From NCBI GenBank assembly GCA_021432605.1, contig MU271147.1:1860001-1924000 (forward strand): a DNA stretch of 64,000 nt, written 5' to 3'. The notes under the pieces were generated by a model that did no database searches, was not told the origin of the DNA, and was given only the letters and a program-made list of their open reading frames with translations. Source of the DNA: Coniochaeta sp. PMI_546 (lineage: Eukaryota; Ascomycota; Sordariomycetes; Coniochaetales; Coniochaetaceae). The translations under genes were made by a program, and so were the position numbers. Shown here piece by piece: positions 36,124-48,272 of this stretch (position 1 is its first letter; the number at the start of each line of letters is the position of its first letter).

Positions 36124-36816
36124 GACGCAACTACGGATTTCGAGCGTACCGCGAACGGCTGATGCGACGGGACGGGGCAATGTGCGCCATGGTGCTCCGA
36201 GGGGGTTGCGATACAACACGGCCCGGTCCTGTGAGGGGAAAGCTTATCGAAGATATTTTACCCCCACCGGAGGACTTCTGCATCGTACGTGGGCGGCCAG
36301 CGGGAAGGTCGACGGCGTCTTGATCAGTAGGATCGGCCCGGTTACTACGCGAGACCCCTTACTGGATACAACATCGTATGGTGACAAGTCGAGAAAGGCG
36401 TTTATGCGGGGTTGATCCCAGGCAGTTAACTACAAGGTCTTCCGCTGCTAAGACCTCTGTAGTTGAGACCTTCCAGGGTCAGAGTAATACAGTGTTGCTC
36501 GTCTGATCTGTCTGTCCTTCGTGTGCTGCGTTATTCATTGCTAAGCCAATCCGGGACAGGGGCTGAGCCTGCCGGAGACCGAGTGACTCAAAGGTCGGAT
36601 CCGGCCCCACATCTCCGGCTCACCCAAGTACATATAGGTCCAACAACAACAATAACTATCGCAACTCATGGCCTCTGACAGGCAGACTACTACCCTCCTC
36701 AACAGACCATAATCTGAATTTGAACTGTTATAAGCTCGCAACACAACCCGTGTCTACACAAACACAGAAGATCGTTCGCCTATATCACAGCCACATACCC
36801 CCGCTCACATCTCGCA
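36124..36816. other. Intergenic stretch, 0.7 kb
   Basis: No gene seen. It includes one TGACTCA heptamer at 36584-36590, 227 bp upstream of the next gene, which could bind a Gcn4/CPC-1-type bZIP factor or be chance. Confidence 0.5.
36584..36590. promoter_or_regulatory. TGACTCA bZIP-type site
   Basis: A perfect AP-1/Gcn4-type core upstream of the RNA cyclase gene at 36817. A single site with no functional link to amino acid starvation; a chance match is quite possible. Confidence 0.25.
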
Positions 36817-38131
36817 ATGAAGGAAGCAAAACCAATAGAACTAGACGGCCGCACAGGCGAAGGAGGCGGCCAACTAGTCCGCCTAGCCGTAGCCCTGTCT
36901 GCCGTGTCGACCACCCCAATCCGCATAACGCACGTCAGAGGCAACCGTCAAGGCGGCCGAGGCGGAGGTAAACCCTTCTTTTCCCCAACGGCTCTCCCTA
37001 TATTCCCTCCTCTGCTCTTCTCCAGCTAACTCTCGCCTCCTTCCACCTCTCCCAGGTCTAAAAGCCCAACACGTAGCATCAATAGCCTACCTCGCCCGCG
37101 CCACGGACGCCCAAGTCTCCGGCCTGGAAGTGGGCAGCCGCACGCTCGAGTTCCGGCCGCGGCGCAAGCCGAGCGAGCTGGCCGAGCGCAAGGTACGGAT
37201 AGACGCCGACTCGGCGGCGGCGAGCGTGCTGCTCATCTTCCAGGCGGTGCTGCCTTTCCTCCTGTTTGCGGGGAATGCCGCGGGGGAGCCGGTGGAGGTC
37301 GAGATATCGGGGGGCACGAATGTCAGCTGGAGCTTGAGCTGGGAGTATGCGGATCAGGTGCTCTTGCCGGCGCTAGAGAGTGTGTTTGGGGTTGTGGTGG
37401 AGAGGAGGTTGGTTGGGAGGGGGTGGAGTGCGGGGTCCCCGGAGAGGGGGGAGGTGTGGTTTAGGGTGCGGCCGGTAGGGCTTGGGGAGAGGCTGAGGGT
37501 GAGGGAGGGGGTAGGGCGGGGTTATGGGGGGAGGGATTTCGAGGTTAGGTGGGTGGATGTCTCGATCCTGGCGCCGGGGGGGATGCATGAGGGGCTGCAG
37601 AATGCGGTGGTTCGGGGTCTGGAGGAGTTGTTGCCACGGGCGGAGGTGAGGTTTGGGGTTGTCGAGGATACGGTTAAGGAGTCGAGGGTCTATGTCTTGC
37701 TTGTGGCGAGGTCAGAGACGCTGCGCTGGGGAAGAGATGTGCTTACTTCTCTGCCGAAGAAGAGGAAGAAGGGTCAGGGTGACTTTGAGGAGTATGTTGC
37801 GAGGAAGGTATGCATGGAGTTGTACGAGGAGTTGGAGGGGAGGGGGACGGTTGATGAGTTCTTGCAGGACCAGCTCGTTGTCTTCCAGGCGCTTGCCGAT
37901 GGGAGGACGAGCTTTCCGCGCAGCGGAGACCGGGGCCTCGAAGAGGAACTGGCCGATCTGACGACTGAGGATCGGATGAGGAGGGAGAGGGCACAAGGGC
38001 CGTTCGGAGAGGGCAGCACGCATACCACGACGGCGAGATGGGTGACGGCCCAGTTGCTAGGCAGTGTCGAGTGGTACAACAAGGGCAGGGTGTGCCAAGG
38101 AGTCAGCATGCAGATGGAGAAGCCAGCTTAG
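36817..38131 (+). CDS. RNA 3'-terminal phosphate cyclase family protein
   Basis: RtcA/RTC enzymes convert an RNA 3'-phosphate to a 2',3'-cyclic phosphate with ATP through a His-AMP intermediate; a related branch (Rcl1) is a ribosome-biogenesis factor. Exons 36817-36967 and 37056-38131 (88-bp intron, GTAAAC...CCAG) give 408 aa. The N-terminus carries the family opening ELDGRTGEGGGQLVRLAVALS and RGNRQGGRGGG, joined across the intron to LKAQHVASI. VEISGGTNVSWSLSWEY follows, and near the C-terminus DQLVVFQALADG and STHTTTARW. The latter His (about residue 381) matches the position of the adenylated histidine, so a cyclase rather than Rcl1 is favoured. The middle is Gly/Arg/Val-rich and longer than in animal RTCA. 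The first exon ends exactly after the RGGG loop. Confidence 0.88.
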
Positions 38132-38732
38132 CTCGTCTTGGGGGGCCAAGAACCCACTATGTCGCTGCCACTGGGTGTAAAGTGGTCTTCAGGGTGGGTT
38201 GCAGGGTCAACGACAGTGCCCTTTTACCCGCGCGGCTCTCTTCACCAAGGGGCGGCTATCAGGAGAGTGTGTCAGGTCCCGGCATAGCTGCCGCTGCGGA
38301 AGATTTGACAGACAGAAGGGTAAGCCCTGAAATGTGTAGCACAAAAGGACTCGTTGATCATCATTTCTCGTTATCGTACATGGACATAAGGTATTCATAG
38401 ACACGCTTCGCACGCGTTCGTATGCTTGAGATCGTTAAAAAGAAGGCCGAAGTCTTTGGTCACACTTCGTGCAGCATTGCCACCCAATGAAACGTTGTAC
38501 CTCCGTTGTATCCCAGTGTCCCTACGAACGTCTTCGTAAGAAATGCTGGCAACGAGGATCCTGAGTTGTTTGTTGTTGATCATACACGCTCGCACGCCGT
38601 GATTGCAGGCAGCGAGGTCGGGTATCTAAGACGCTTTTTCTATCAAAGTTTCCACTCTATCCACTGAGACTCGTTTGATCTACATTCGCGATGTCAGAAT
38701 GACCTCATCAGAATGGACCACCCTTGAGACTG
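38132..38732. other. Short convergent intergenic region
   Basis: 3' flanks of the cyclase gene (+) and of the coiled-coil protein gene (-). No ORF of note. Confidence 0.5.
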
Positions 38733-40306
38733 TTATTGGCGGGCTTGGTACACGTTACTATGGATAGGATGAGTCCCACCACCGTTGTGCTCAAGGTTAC
38801 CAGAGGCATTATACCACAAGCTCGGGTCTTGGTTCGAGTATACCGTGTCGGCAGGAGAGTTGCGCGTGGACGAAATCGCCGTGCTGGCCGTGCTCGAAGT
38901 CACAATCGATGAGGTGGATGGCCTTCGTAGGTCACTGTACGCAGTCATCTGCTGTCCAACGCTATATTGTCGGTCAGTTTCATCACTGTTCCCCAAAGAT
39001 ACATGAGAGTAAGTATCATCACCCACCCAACATCGGCGCGAGGAGAGTCGTGCCGCAGAGCATCGCCTCCGGAGAGGCTTTCGAGCACCTTGCACTTCAT
39101 GTCGCGGACATCCTTCTTCAGTTCGGCAGCTTGTCTACTCAACATGGCGTTTTCGTTCTTCAGCCGCTGCACGTCCTTATCGAGCTCATCCGCACGTTTG
39201 TTCAGGCTCTGGTTTTCCTCGATGAACTCCTTCAGTTTCTGACTCAGAAACTTCGAGTTATCCGAGTGGCTTGGCTGTGATCCTTCCAAGTATTGCCCCT
39301 TTGGCGCCTCAGCACTACTAGTCGCCTTGTGCTGTTGATTGGTGTCAGCAGAGGCCCGGGGCTGTTGCCCAATGTGTGCCTTGGAGATTGTTCCGGGAGA
39401 CACAGTGCGAGACGAATCGGGTGTTGACTCGCAGGCTTTCGTGGACCCGGTCTGGTTGACCTCCGTCCTGGCTCTCTTTGGCGAGGCAGTTCTTGCTGCG
39501 TTACGGGCTATCTCGGGTGCCTTTTGTAATTTTGGCTCAGCCACCACCTCGAGAGGTGGTTTCCGCGGCCTCCTCGTGCCTGTACCCGAGCTGCGCTTCT
39601 TAGGCGCCTTTTGTGAACGTTGTTGTGATGCAGTGCCACTGTCAGATGTGAAAGACGAGGCCTCGCTAGGAGTCCCGCCGACCTGAGGTGCGATGAAAGT
39701 GAATATCTGCTGGCCAGTCTGACTTGAAGCTGGCGGATAGTTGTTACTGGCCGCCGAATCAAGAGAGGTTGCAGAGCGATTCCTGTACAGCGTTGCCGTT
39801 AACGGCCTGTGTCCGTCCCTCCCGGTTGAGTAGTCTTGGGCTTGGCCCATGGCCCCGGGAGAGTTGTAGGCCATTGTGACGGGGACAGGCTGCTGAGGTA
39901 TGTAGCTGACAGCTGGTGAATGCCTGTATTGGACTCCCGGTACGCCGTTATTCGAAGGACTGGGTGCTGGTGTCCCCGGATCAGCCATGCCAGGTGAAAA
40001 TTGGCTTTGAATATGTTGACTCGACACAGGCGCCGGGCCTTGCGCGGCCGACTGCCCATAGATGGCTGGTTGAGCGATCATGTATGGGCCGAGAACCTGA
40101 TAGTCGAAGCCTTGCTCGATCGACGGATTGCCGATACTGGCACTCTGTGCATGTTGCTCAGGATCGGATGCCGCAAACCAAGGGCCGACGAGATCTCCAT
40201 GCTGGTATCTATGGAAGGCCGGAGACTCGGCACTGGGAGCACTGAAGGAGTTCGCGTATGACGGAGTGCTGTAGGGAGATATCAGATGATCATCTCTCGA
40301 CTGCAT
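38733..40306 (-). CDS. Low-complexity protein with basic patch and C-terminal coiled coil, 510 aa
   Basis: Exon 1 is 40306-39027 and exon 2 38985-38733; the 41-bp intron (GTGGGT...CAG) is short but is the only join that keeps the evident second frame. I chose Met 40306 (MQSRDDHLI) over an upstream codon at 40417 because the preceding stretch is atypical. The first 230 residues are rich in Ser, Pro, Gln, Tyr and Ala. Basic, nuclear-targeting-like patches follow at about 234-251 (APKKRSSGTGTRRPRKPP) and 274-280 (SPKRART). A heptad-patterned coiled coil lies at about 352-410 (FLSQKLKEFIEENQSL... LKNENAMLSRQAAELKK). The coil resembles a leucine zipper, but no standard bZIP basic region (NxxAAxxSR) precedes it. 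After the intron the tail is Ser/Thr-rich. A nuclear regulator or scaffold is plausible, not shown. Confidence 0.75.
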
Positions 40307-40470
40307 CTCGCTACCGCCTTGCGACCAGCAGGACCGAGGGCCCCTAAGCAGTTCGCAAGTCGACCGACACAGAACAACGGAGGAGGATTTTGACAAGATA
40401 GTCGTGAGCGATGACACAAGAGGTGTGTCAGATATTCAGGATGCTTCAGCAATTGTAGATTTTAGGGGAC

Positions 40471-40488
40471 AGAGAGAGAGAGAGAGAG
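40471..40488. repeat. (AG)9 microsatellite
   Basis: Nine AG units; on the minus strand a CT run about 165 bp upstream of the coiled-coil protein start, so probably in its promoter or 5' leader, where pyrimidine tracts are common in fungi. Confidence 0.9.
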
Positions 40489-42152
40489 GTGGAAGCTGCC
40501 CGCTTGATCAACACACCCTGTCCTGGTTATGGGAGAGGATCCGTGCGACGGCGATTATATCCAGCGGGAACTATGGACCAGGTCGGTTTTTTATATATGC
40601 TCTTGCTGGACCAACCCTGTCATTGACGACTATGTGGATCTCGTCCGGCCGCGGTGACGGTTCTGGTCTCTAGTCCGCTAATCATCACTAGAAGGGCAGA
40701 AAGGGCCCCAGTGCGAGAGCCGAAGCAGCAAAAGTGCAACTGGAACACTTTGCCCGTACCAGGCCGCCAGCCACGCCTAGACCTTCCCGAGATGAAGCAA
40801 AGATACGATTGGCAGAGGGCCCGCGGGTACTCTGGTACCAAAACAGTAAAGTCCAGGGCGCGTATATACCATCCGGCTCCCGCTGCTCGGTCGCCAAGGT
40901 GGATTCTGGAAGCTTGCAGCGAGCCAGCTCCTTGCTGTGTATGTACAAGGCAGACGAGAACGTAAGCTAATGCATTTGAAGATATATCTATGCCCTGCCA
41001 TTGTCCGTGGAAGAAGTGCTACTGTATTCTAGCATGATGAGCCTGCCTACACCCCCATGACCATCCAGCAGAAGGCGATACAGTGGCGACACACGAGCTC
41101 TACATGTACTAAGAGGTTGAGTGATTTTTTTCATTTTCATTTTTTCTTGTCTCCTCCGGGGCATCATCTCCTGCCGTAAGTCTGCCAAAGGTTCGAATGA
41201 CCAAAAATCTCAGAAGGTGGTGGGAAGGGTGGCCGATCGTGGCTGCGGACGCAGACAGGATAGAGCAGTGTGTTCCGGTATGAGAGCCGGGCGGTCATCA
41301 GCCGGGGTCTAAGGAATGAAGTTAGGGTCCCACCGACGTCCCACACCTCGGACGGGGAGCAGGGCGACTATCTGATTTTTCTTCCCAGGGAAACTAGCTG
41401 GTTCCAGCTCCTGGGGACTGAGACATTGTGACAACCCGGAAGACTCTACAATAGAACGAAATATGGAGCGAAGGCTCGGAGGCAGCTCGGTGGCTCGACA
41501 AACGTGTGTTGAAGAGGTGTCTGTCAGTTAGGAATACGAGCTGGGGCAACAAGAATCAGCTATTAATCAGGTGGAGGGAGTTTGAGGAAAAGCAATAAAT
41601 GTCCTGCACACTACAGGATGCAGTCGAGATACAGTAGAACCCTTGATCATGTCAGGTGGCACCCGACATCTGAGGCTCCTAAGGTGATCGACGCTCGAGG
41701 CAACACACCACGGGCTCTGGGAGAGATGATCGAGATGTCCAGGATGCCGCAGTGCTAAGGGTGCCCTGGGTGCCTGTCTTCCTGGCTCTGTGACTGGGCC
41801 GCTGCGAGGCAGTAAGCACGGCGAGGTTGCTGATCTGCAAGATCCATCCCATTTGTACTAGCGCGGCAAGATTTCGCAATGCGGGCAGTCGCCACACGAG
41901 GAGCAGCGCTAGTCCCGGTGCGGACGCGGTATGTCCGGCTCGCGGATACTGCCGTTCGGTTATCCAAATGGTGCACCAACCCCCGGTACTTTCGTCTGGG
42001 ATTGACACTTTTTTGTTTGCTGACCGCCGCCCGGCCGCCCTCCGACTGTTTGTTTCGGCTTGCGGTACACTAAGTAAGTGTAGATCTAACTCGTACAGGT
42101 TAACGCTTCGTCAGGGCTATCGACCCTGGACGTGCCCCCTACAACTATAGGG

Positions 42153-43705
42153 CACGTGTGCCGTCGTCATCCTTCCGTCGTCATGGCTTCTATCGCGAGT
42201 CACGACCCGCATCATGTGGCGCCCTTATCGAATACCTGCCATGGAAGAAGCAGCCAAAGGGCCGCGGGAGGATACAGAGGTTGGCCAATGTGTGGTAGCG
42301 CGCGATAATCCAGCACATCGCCCGGTATGTAGCAATCATGGGCCGAGGAGAACGGTCGCTCGTCGCTGGCCGCAGCTGTCCCGGGGCAATGTTGTGAAGA
42401 CCGAGGTGTCGACTTGTCAGATCTCGGCAAGGCTCAGGTGTACATGGAAGCTAGCAGACACCGCTAGCACTTGGCAAGATCCCAAGCCCATGTTCTGGCC
42501 CATATTCCTCGGAGAATTGACATTCCCATGCAACATGAAGGCCTGTCCTGTCGGTCACACATGTACACGTACACGTGGAGTGCACACGTATGGATGGCAT
42601 GTTTGCAAGATAAGGTAGCTGATGGTCAGGTACATGTACGTGTACGGATATATGACATTGGGGATGCAATCTCACGCTGGCCGGGAAAAGAAAGGCCAGG
42701 GGCCCCCTTCCCTTACCGACCGTACGCACCTGCTTGTTTTGCTAGTGTTGTCGTGCCTAGTGCGAGGGCTAGCCTCTGCGGAGCCAGTGCGTGATTGGAC
42801 GACCCCACCCGTCGGCATTGTGGGAAGTTGGAGCTTCCCGGGCATTGACGGGAGTTCTAGCGTACCACATTGTATTTGTGCAAGGATCACCGCTACACGT
42901 GCACACCAGAAAACCTTTCCCAGATAACCATGCAATTCAATACATTGCCATGTAGTACACGCTAAGGTACGTGTATACGGTACACGTGTAGAGTCAAACA
43001 CTGGCGCAGAAATGCCGGAGGGAAAACGATTATTCCGTCCTATTCTCCTTGACAAAGCAATGCCTGAGGGTCTGGCCTATGGGCCCCCGGGGCCGCCGAG
43101 TACACGTGTATATGGTAGACGGGCCAGGGTTGGCGCAGGGTTGGCACTCTTTTCTCCGCTCCCACAGGATTGCTACTACTCTGTACGGCAACATTTGCAA
43201 GGAATAAGGTGGTCATCCGATCTGCCGGTGCCGTGCTGTCAATATCGGACTGTCCCCGCATGCACCGTCATGCAGTCACCGCCCGGTACAGTACGCCTTT
43301 TTGGGGCCTCACCTTCCGTGAGGCTTCCACACTAGTGTAACCGAGTTTTCGATACGACAAATCAACGCGAATCCCAGCTGTCGGATCCAAAGCCGAAGCA
43401 GAGATTGTCTGGTAGCGACCTCTCTGGCGACAGCCATGTCGGGCTGATTGACCGCGGCGATCCTGAGCGCCTGATTGGCTGGGTCCAGCTCCGGCCGAAT
43501 CAGGGTTCGTGATCAGGCCATGCTTCCTAATGGAGATGGAAATGATACCCTGTTGTTGGCTTTAGTTCCAAGTCGGGCACGACTAATGATCCGATATGCA
43601 CGCTCACGCATAACATCGCAAAACACTTGTCTAGATATAGTCGCTGCTTTTCCTATCAGGTTACCCAGTTCGGAAGTAGCCGAGGAACCCTGGACGGCAC
43701 ACGTG
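42153..43705. promoter_or_regulatory. Cluster of six CACGTG (E-box) palindromes
   Basis: CACGTG occurs at 42153, 42572, 42896, 42983, 43103 and 43700, several inside the longer palindrome TACACGTGTA (42981-42990, 43101-43110). Related TACACGTA/TACGTGTA half-matches lie at 42564, 42637 and 42968. A hexamer is expected about once per 4 kb. CACGTG is the core bound by bHLH factors such as Cbf1/Pho4/SREBP types. No coding gene is visible in the stretch; the nearest start codon is more than 1.8 kb away. Confidence 0.4.
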
Positions 43706-44708
43706 TATTTTGGAACATGTCAGTCATGGCGACGAGAAAGCGTGAGTAGATGAGTCGCGTGGAACAACCTAAAGGGGGCGGCAGCGGTTGGTTGGGCATG
43801 TGCATTGTGTGCCGTCTTCATCGTAGGGCCGGCCAACTTTGCGTTAAAGTTTCAAGCCGCAGATGCAAGTGCTTCATCTGGACCGCTGATAACTTGTTTT
43901 CGGCAACCACAAGGCGCGGCTATTGGCGGAGATCAATGCTTAACTTCAAGGTGTCCTGGGTGTGTGTATCTTGCCGGCTACCAAGGTAGGAGGAATACCT
44001 CCGTCGATCGTCTAATATGTAGGTACAGTACAAATGCACGCAGACTTGGACATTATAGCGAGCTGACCACTGAGGCACGGGGCTTGGGAGGCGAGCTTGG
44101 GTCTTCACAAAGTATCTGTACTCAAATTCGATGAAACGCGGCGATAATTGGCTGTTTTGATGATCACCACCATCTTTATCGTGCTGCAGTATGCGCCTCG
44201 AGACGAATTTGGCTCGCCACAAAGGGCAAGGAAGGAGAAGGGAAGGAGAAGGAGAAGCAACGACAGATGTCACACAAGTCCGGTTCAAATGTTTCCCCCA
44301 GAGCCCCAGACGCTTCGTAAGCGAGAGATGACTTAACATGTTACCGAATCGCGCGCAAGACACAGGGCCCGAAGAAAACATGAGAGAAACGACGGACAAG
44401 ATGCGGCATCAATCACCCCGAAAGCCTGGAATGAATCATTAACCCGGAAGAAACAAGCCGAATGACTAGCAGAAATGAACACACACATACACACACACGA
44501 AGTACGTAGTAATGGACTAACAGGTCCGGGGTCGCAATCCACACACTCGGGAAATGCCAAGCTCGTTTTGGCCACCCATAAAAGTCTCCGCGTGCTCCCT
44601 CCCTTGCGTCTTACCAAATATTGGCTCCTCATACGTGTAACCCCTCTCTCCTCCTTACCCCTGAGCAGATCAGATCAGTGAGCACCGCCTATCTTCAGAT
44701 TCGGCCGG

Positions 44709-45615
44709 TTAATCCACTAGATCCTCAATATCTTCAGGCAAAGAGGTAGGGTAGCTCGAGAGACTGATTTCGTGCCCTTCCAGAGTCACACCAGGGACGG
44801 GGGCCCAGTAGTCCTCCAGCCAACCGGGCGAGGCTCCGAACTCGACCATGGCCAAGTTTTCTGTCTCATTTCCAGTTTCGGCGTTCTCGTCATGGCCTCT
44901 GACCCCTCCATGTAAGCGGTGGCAGCGCCGTCGATCCTCCCCCGCATACCGTGCCGTAGCTCTGCGTATTGCGTGCCTGGCGACACGGCGATCTTCTCTG
45001 TTGTCGTCTGCCGAGTGGTCTGATGGCGACGCAGGAGACCTGGAATAAGGTTAGAAGCGAGGAAAGCCAGCTGACTGGCGTGTGAAGATCACAATCACAT
45101 GCTTACCCGGCTGAGCCATGGTTGTTCAATGTGGTGTCTGTCGTGGACGGCGGTGATGCGCTGACGACCTCGTCCACGTCGTCTTGAGGAGCCTCAAATG
45201 ATAAACCTCTCAGGGACTGATCGTTCAGCTGGCCGGGTGGAAATAGATACGCCGCATCTTCCATATCCATGCTGTCGTTTTCCCCGTTTGAATAGGAGCT
45301 CGCTTGGCCGATGAAGCCAGGAGATGGCAAATCACTCATGCCCGCGTCATGCACTTCGTCACCGTATAGGACACCTTCATACACCGAAACAGCATCAGTA
45401 TACGGTGGTGAGCCATTGCATATGCTGGCGTTCCTAGTCTCCTGCAAATATTGCTCTTGGCGTTCCTGCATGCCTGAATTATTGTCCACGAAGCCGAAGC
45501 CATCGTGATCAACAGGTCCGCCTGATACCAAGTCGATATGATCATCGAAGCTGCCACGCGGATATGTCGTCCCGGAGGATGCAGTCCGCCACATGCCGCG
45601 ATTGGTCATCGTCAT
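44709..45615 (-). CDS. Hypothetical acidic protein, two exons, 279 aa
   Basis: Exons 45615-45107 and 45039-44709 are joined across a 67-bp intron (GTAAGC...CCAG) in phase 2. No known domain is seen. The first exon is rich in Asp, Gly, Ser and Asn (e.g. DGFGFVDNNSG, NGENDSMDMEDAAYLFPPGQ). The second begins with a highly basic stretch (EDRRVARHAIRRATARYAGEDRRR) and ends acidic with aromatic anchors (GASPGWLEDYWAPVPG; SSYPTSLPEDIEDLVD at the very C-terminus). The mix of a basic patch and an acidic hydrophobic tail resembles disordered nuclear regulators with an activation-type tail, which is inference only. The start MTMTNRG is the first ATG; an additional upstream exon cannot be excluded. Confidence 0.65.
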
Positions 45616-48272
45616 GGTTGAGCGTTCCTTTGGATCAGCCCTAGCAAGGACTAGCAGTTGATGATGGGGTGACCGTGGCGATGACAGTCCTGCAGTGACT
45701 TGTGATAAGGCCTCGATGATGTGACCGATGGATGCAGCCAGTCAGACCCGAGTACTGTTGATACAGTAGCTGATGACGCGATGGGACTCTGTAGGGCTAG
45801 TGAAGGTGGTCCTCTTGCTTTTGTTGTCGCCAAACGTCGAGTTGCCTCGGCGACCTGGTACTGTTGATGATGGCAGCCCCTGAAACACAGGCCGATGCTC
45901 CTCAGTCTCTTGCGTTCCCTGTGTACTATTGTGCGTGCTTCAGACAGGTAACCGCGATCTTTGTTATAGAGGTTGTCGCTGTTGCCCCTTCAAGGAGGGT
46001 AAGGGAAGCGGAGGGCTGTTTCGAAGTTAGTACAAAGTTGGCTGACCTTGCGTGTTGAAATCAGGGTGAAGACACAAACGTCCGGTGGCCACGTCCGAAG
46101 TGTCAGACCGGCTTAATATAATGAGGTGAAAGGAAGGTCAGTCTTGGGGTGAGTTCTGGTGCAGTACAGGCTGACTGAGGTTGCCTTTTCGTCGCCTCGT
46201 TTTCCATTGCCAGGGCTAGAGATTGTCCTATGAAGACTGTAGTTGACTCGAGGCCGCTGCGGCAGTCTTCAAGGCAGACTCCTGGACGTCAACCCCTGAG
46301 TGTACCTGCCTCATAAGTTCGTGTCATAGTTTTCAGTGGTCACTGTCGGCCATATGGACCATTGGGCAACGGTGACGACGACTAAGAAGCCTAGAGGCAG
46401 CGGAGACAGGGTCGACCTAGCCCGGCTCAGGGCGGGTTTCTTCCATCGTCTCGATCCTCATCAAAGGTACATCGACAGGCTTCCAATGCGCAGCAAGAAC
46501 TAAAGCAGGGCTGACATTTGGCAAGGAGTTGACGCCTTGGAGCATTCAAATCACGGTCGACCAGCACTGAGAGAGAGGGCTATGCTGGGCGCGAACCACA
46601 ATCAAAGGATAACGGGGATGGCCGGTCCGATTCAATTGGGTCACGAGATGGAACCTTGGTTCGAGGAGCATGGCATGCAAGTCGAAGTGTTAAACATGAC
46701 ACGCACCAACAAGTGCGAAAGCGTCAGGGCTCTCTGTTCGCGAGCAAGCAACCGCTCCATCTCGTCTAAAGAAAAAGGGAGAAAGGTACAGAAGAAAGAA
46801 TCGACGATGAATAGGGCTTCCCGGGAATACATATTCGCCAGAGACATGGCGTCCCAACCCTGGAGACCACAAATCTGAACTACCACCAGTGCCATGGCTG
46901 GCAGCCACACAAGGGGGCCAGGCGCGGTCCGCTTGCATTATTTGGACGCTAGCAGTTGTCACCACAAGCTTCAACACACACCACACATCCTATGTGCAAG
47001 CGGGAGACCAACCAGGGCCCGAGGATTCAGACATCCCTATGAACACCCTCACTGTGTTACACTCCAGCAGGCTATCCCGAATGGAGAAGATGTGTAGCTG
47101 GCTCTGGCATGTTCTCCTGCTCGACCTGGGCATGGAATACCCAAACACCCTCCATACAAACAATAACAGTTTATATGTGTAGCAGGTGGTGGGCAGAAGA
47201 AGCATTTCAAGATCCGGGAAAACGTGCTGAAGAATTTAGTGTGGCACGGGCGAGTGTCTTGGTTCCCACGGGATATACAACTTACGGCATACGTGTCAGG
47301 CTACCTGATCAACGAAGCTGCGGAGTCAGTTGTCCATTTTCGTCCTTCACATCGCGCACTCTTATCATGTTGAGTCCCAGACACAGCTTTGCGTCTCCTT
47401 GCAAGCTTTCTTATGCAACAAGCGTCGCATCAGCTGATCTAGCGGATGCGGCTGGCTTTTTCTGTGTGGAGGGAGCCTTGATTTTTATTGTCACAGGAAC
47501 TGTGCCACCATCCGGCGAGGTACTTCACACCTCCTTCCCAGAGATCAGGGAGTGGGATAGCAGACACAGGTCATTTCAATACGGGCGTGGATTTGTTTCG
47601 TTCCAGGCGAATCGCAACGATTAAGCGTTCTGCAAGCATGCGCTCTTCCCCTTCTGCAGTCCTGAAAAGGAGGGGAGGGGAGGGAAGAGGAGGGTGTTCA
47701 TCGGGAAACCCACGCAGATGACCTGTCACTCGAACCCAAGAGACATGCATACACTATTCAATCACGGCAGATGGGATGGTTGCGTTCTTCTCATTATCGA
47801 CGGCTGGCTCGTTGGGGCCTGTCGAGGGGCTGGATCGCGCGAACGGCTGCGATGGCCGATCATGTCGTCAGTTTATTGTCTCGGGAGGGAGGGACTGTTG
47901 GCGCCCGCCATCCATGTTAACGCAAGCCACCTCCGCTTCATGCACAGCAGAAACAAGCCCGGCAGCAAGTTATTAAGCCACGCAGTCATTACAGATGTAG
48001 ACAGCTACCAAAAGGGAAATGTACAAGCGCCCTGAGGCCGGCTCTGCCAATACCGTATATGTTCGAAGGAGAGGGGAAATGACATGCAGCCCAGCAGCGA
48101 CTGGCCAGGTTGCATTCAACGCGGCCCCAACATTGAATGAAGCTGAGAGTCTGAGGGTAATTGAGACAGAGAGAAAAGACAAGATCCATTACAAAAGTTG
48201 CCGCCGAGCAGCACAGTCCCAGCCATGGCTCTCAGAGACAAAAGAAAATGGTGCAACACTCAAAGGACAATT
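45616..48272. other. 2.7-kb gene-less stretch
   Basis: No supported gene. The 171-codon plus frame 47109-47624 and the 113-codon frame 46537-46878 show no motif, splice pattern or signal peptide. The region upstream of 45615 should hold the promoter of that minus-strand gene. Confidence 0.45.

Larger units (their letters stand above)
40307..44708. other. 4.4-kb gene-less stretch
   Basis: Contains the promoter of the 40306 gene, with an (AG)9 tract and a TATATA-like element near 40590. I find no gene: frames are under 140 codons and anonymous (e.g. 42214-42618, +; 43920-44399, -). It carries a conspicuous cluster of CACGTG palindromes at 42153-43705, and a CA-rich tract near 44480-44499. Confidence 0.45.

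Noticed and set aside
47109-47624. 171-codon plus-strand ORF
   Set aside because: No recognisable domain, composition like non-coding DNA, no leader or intron support.
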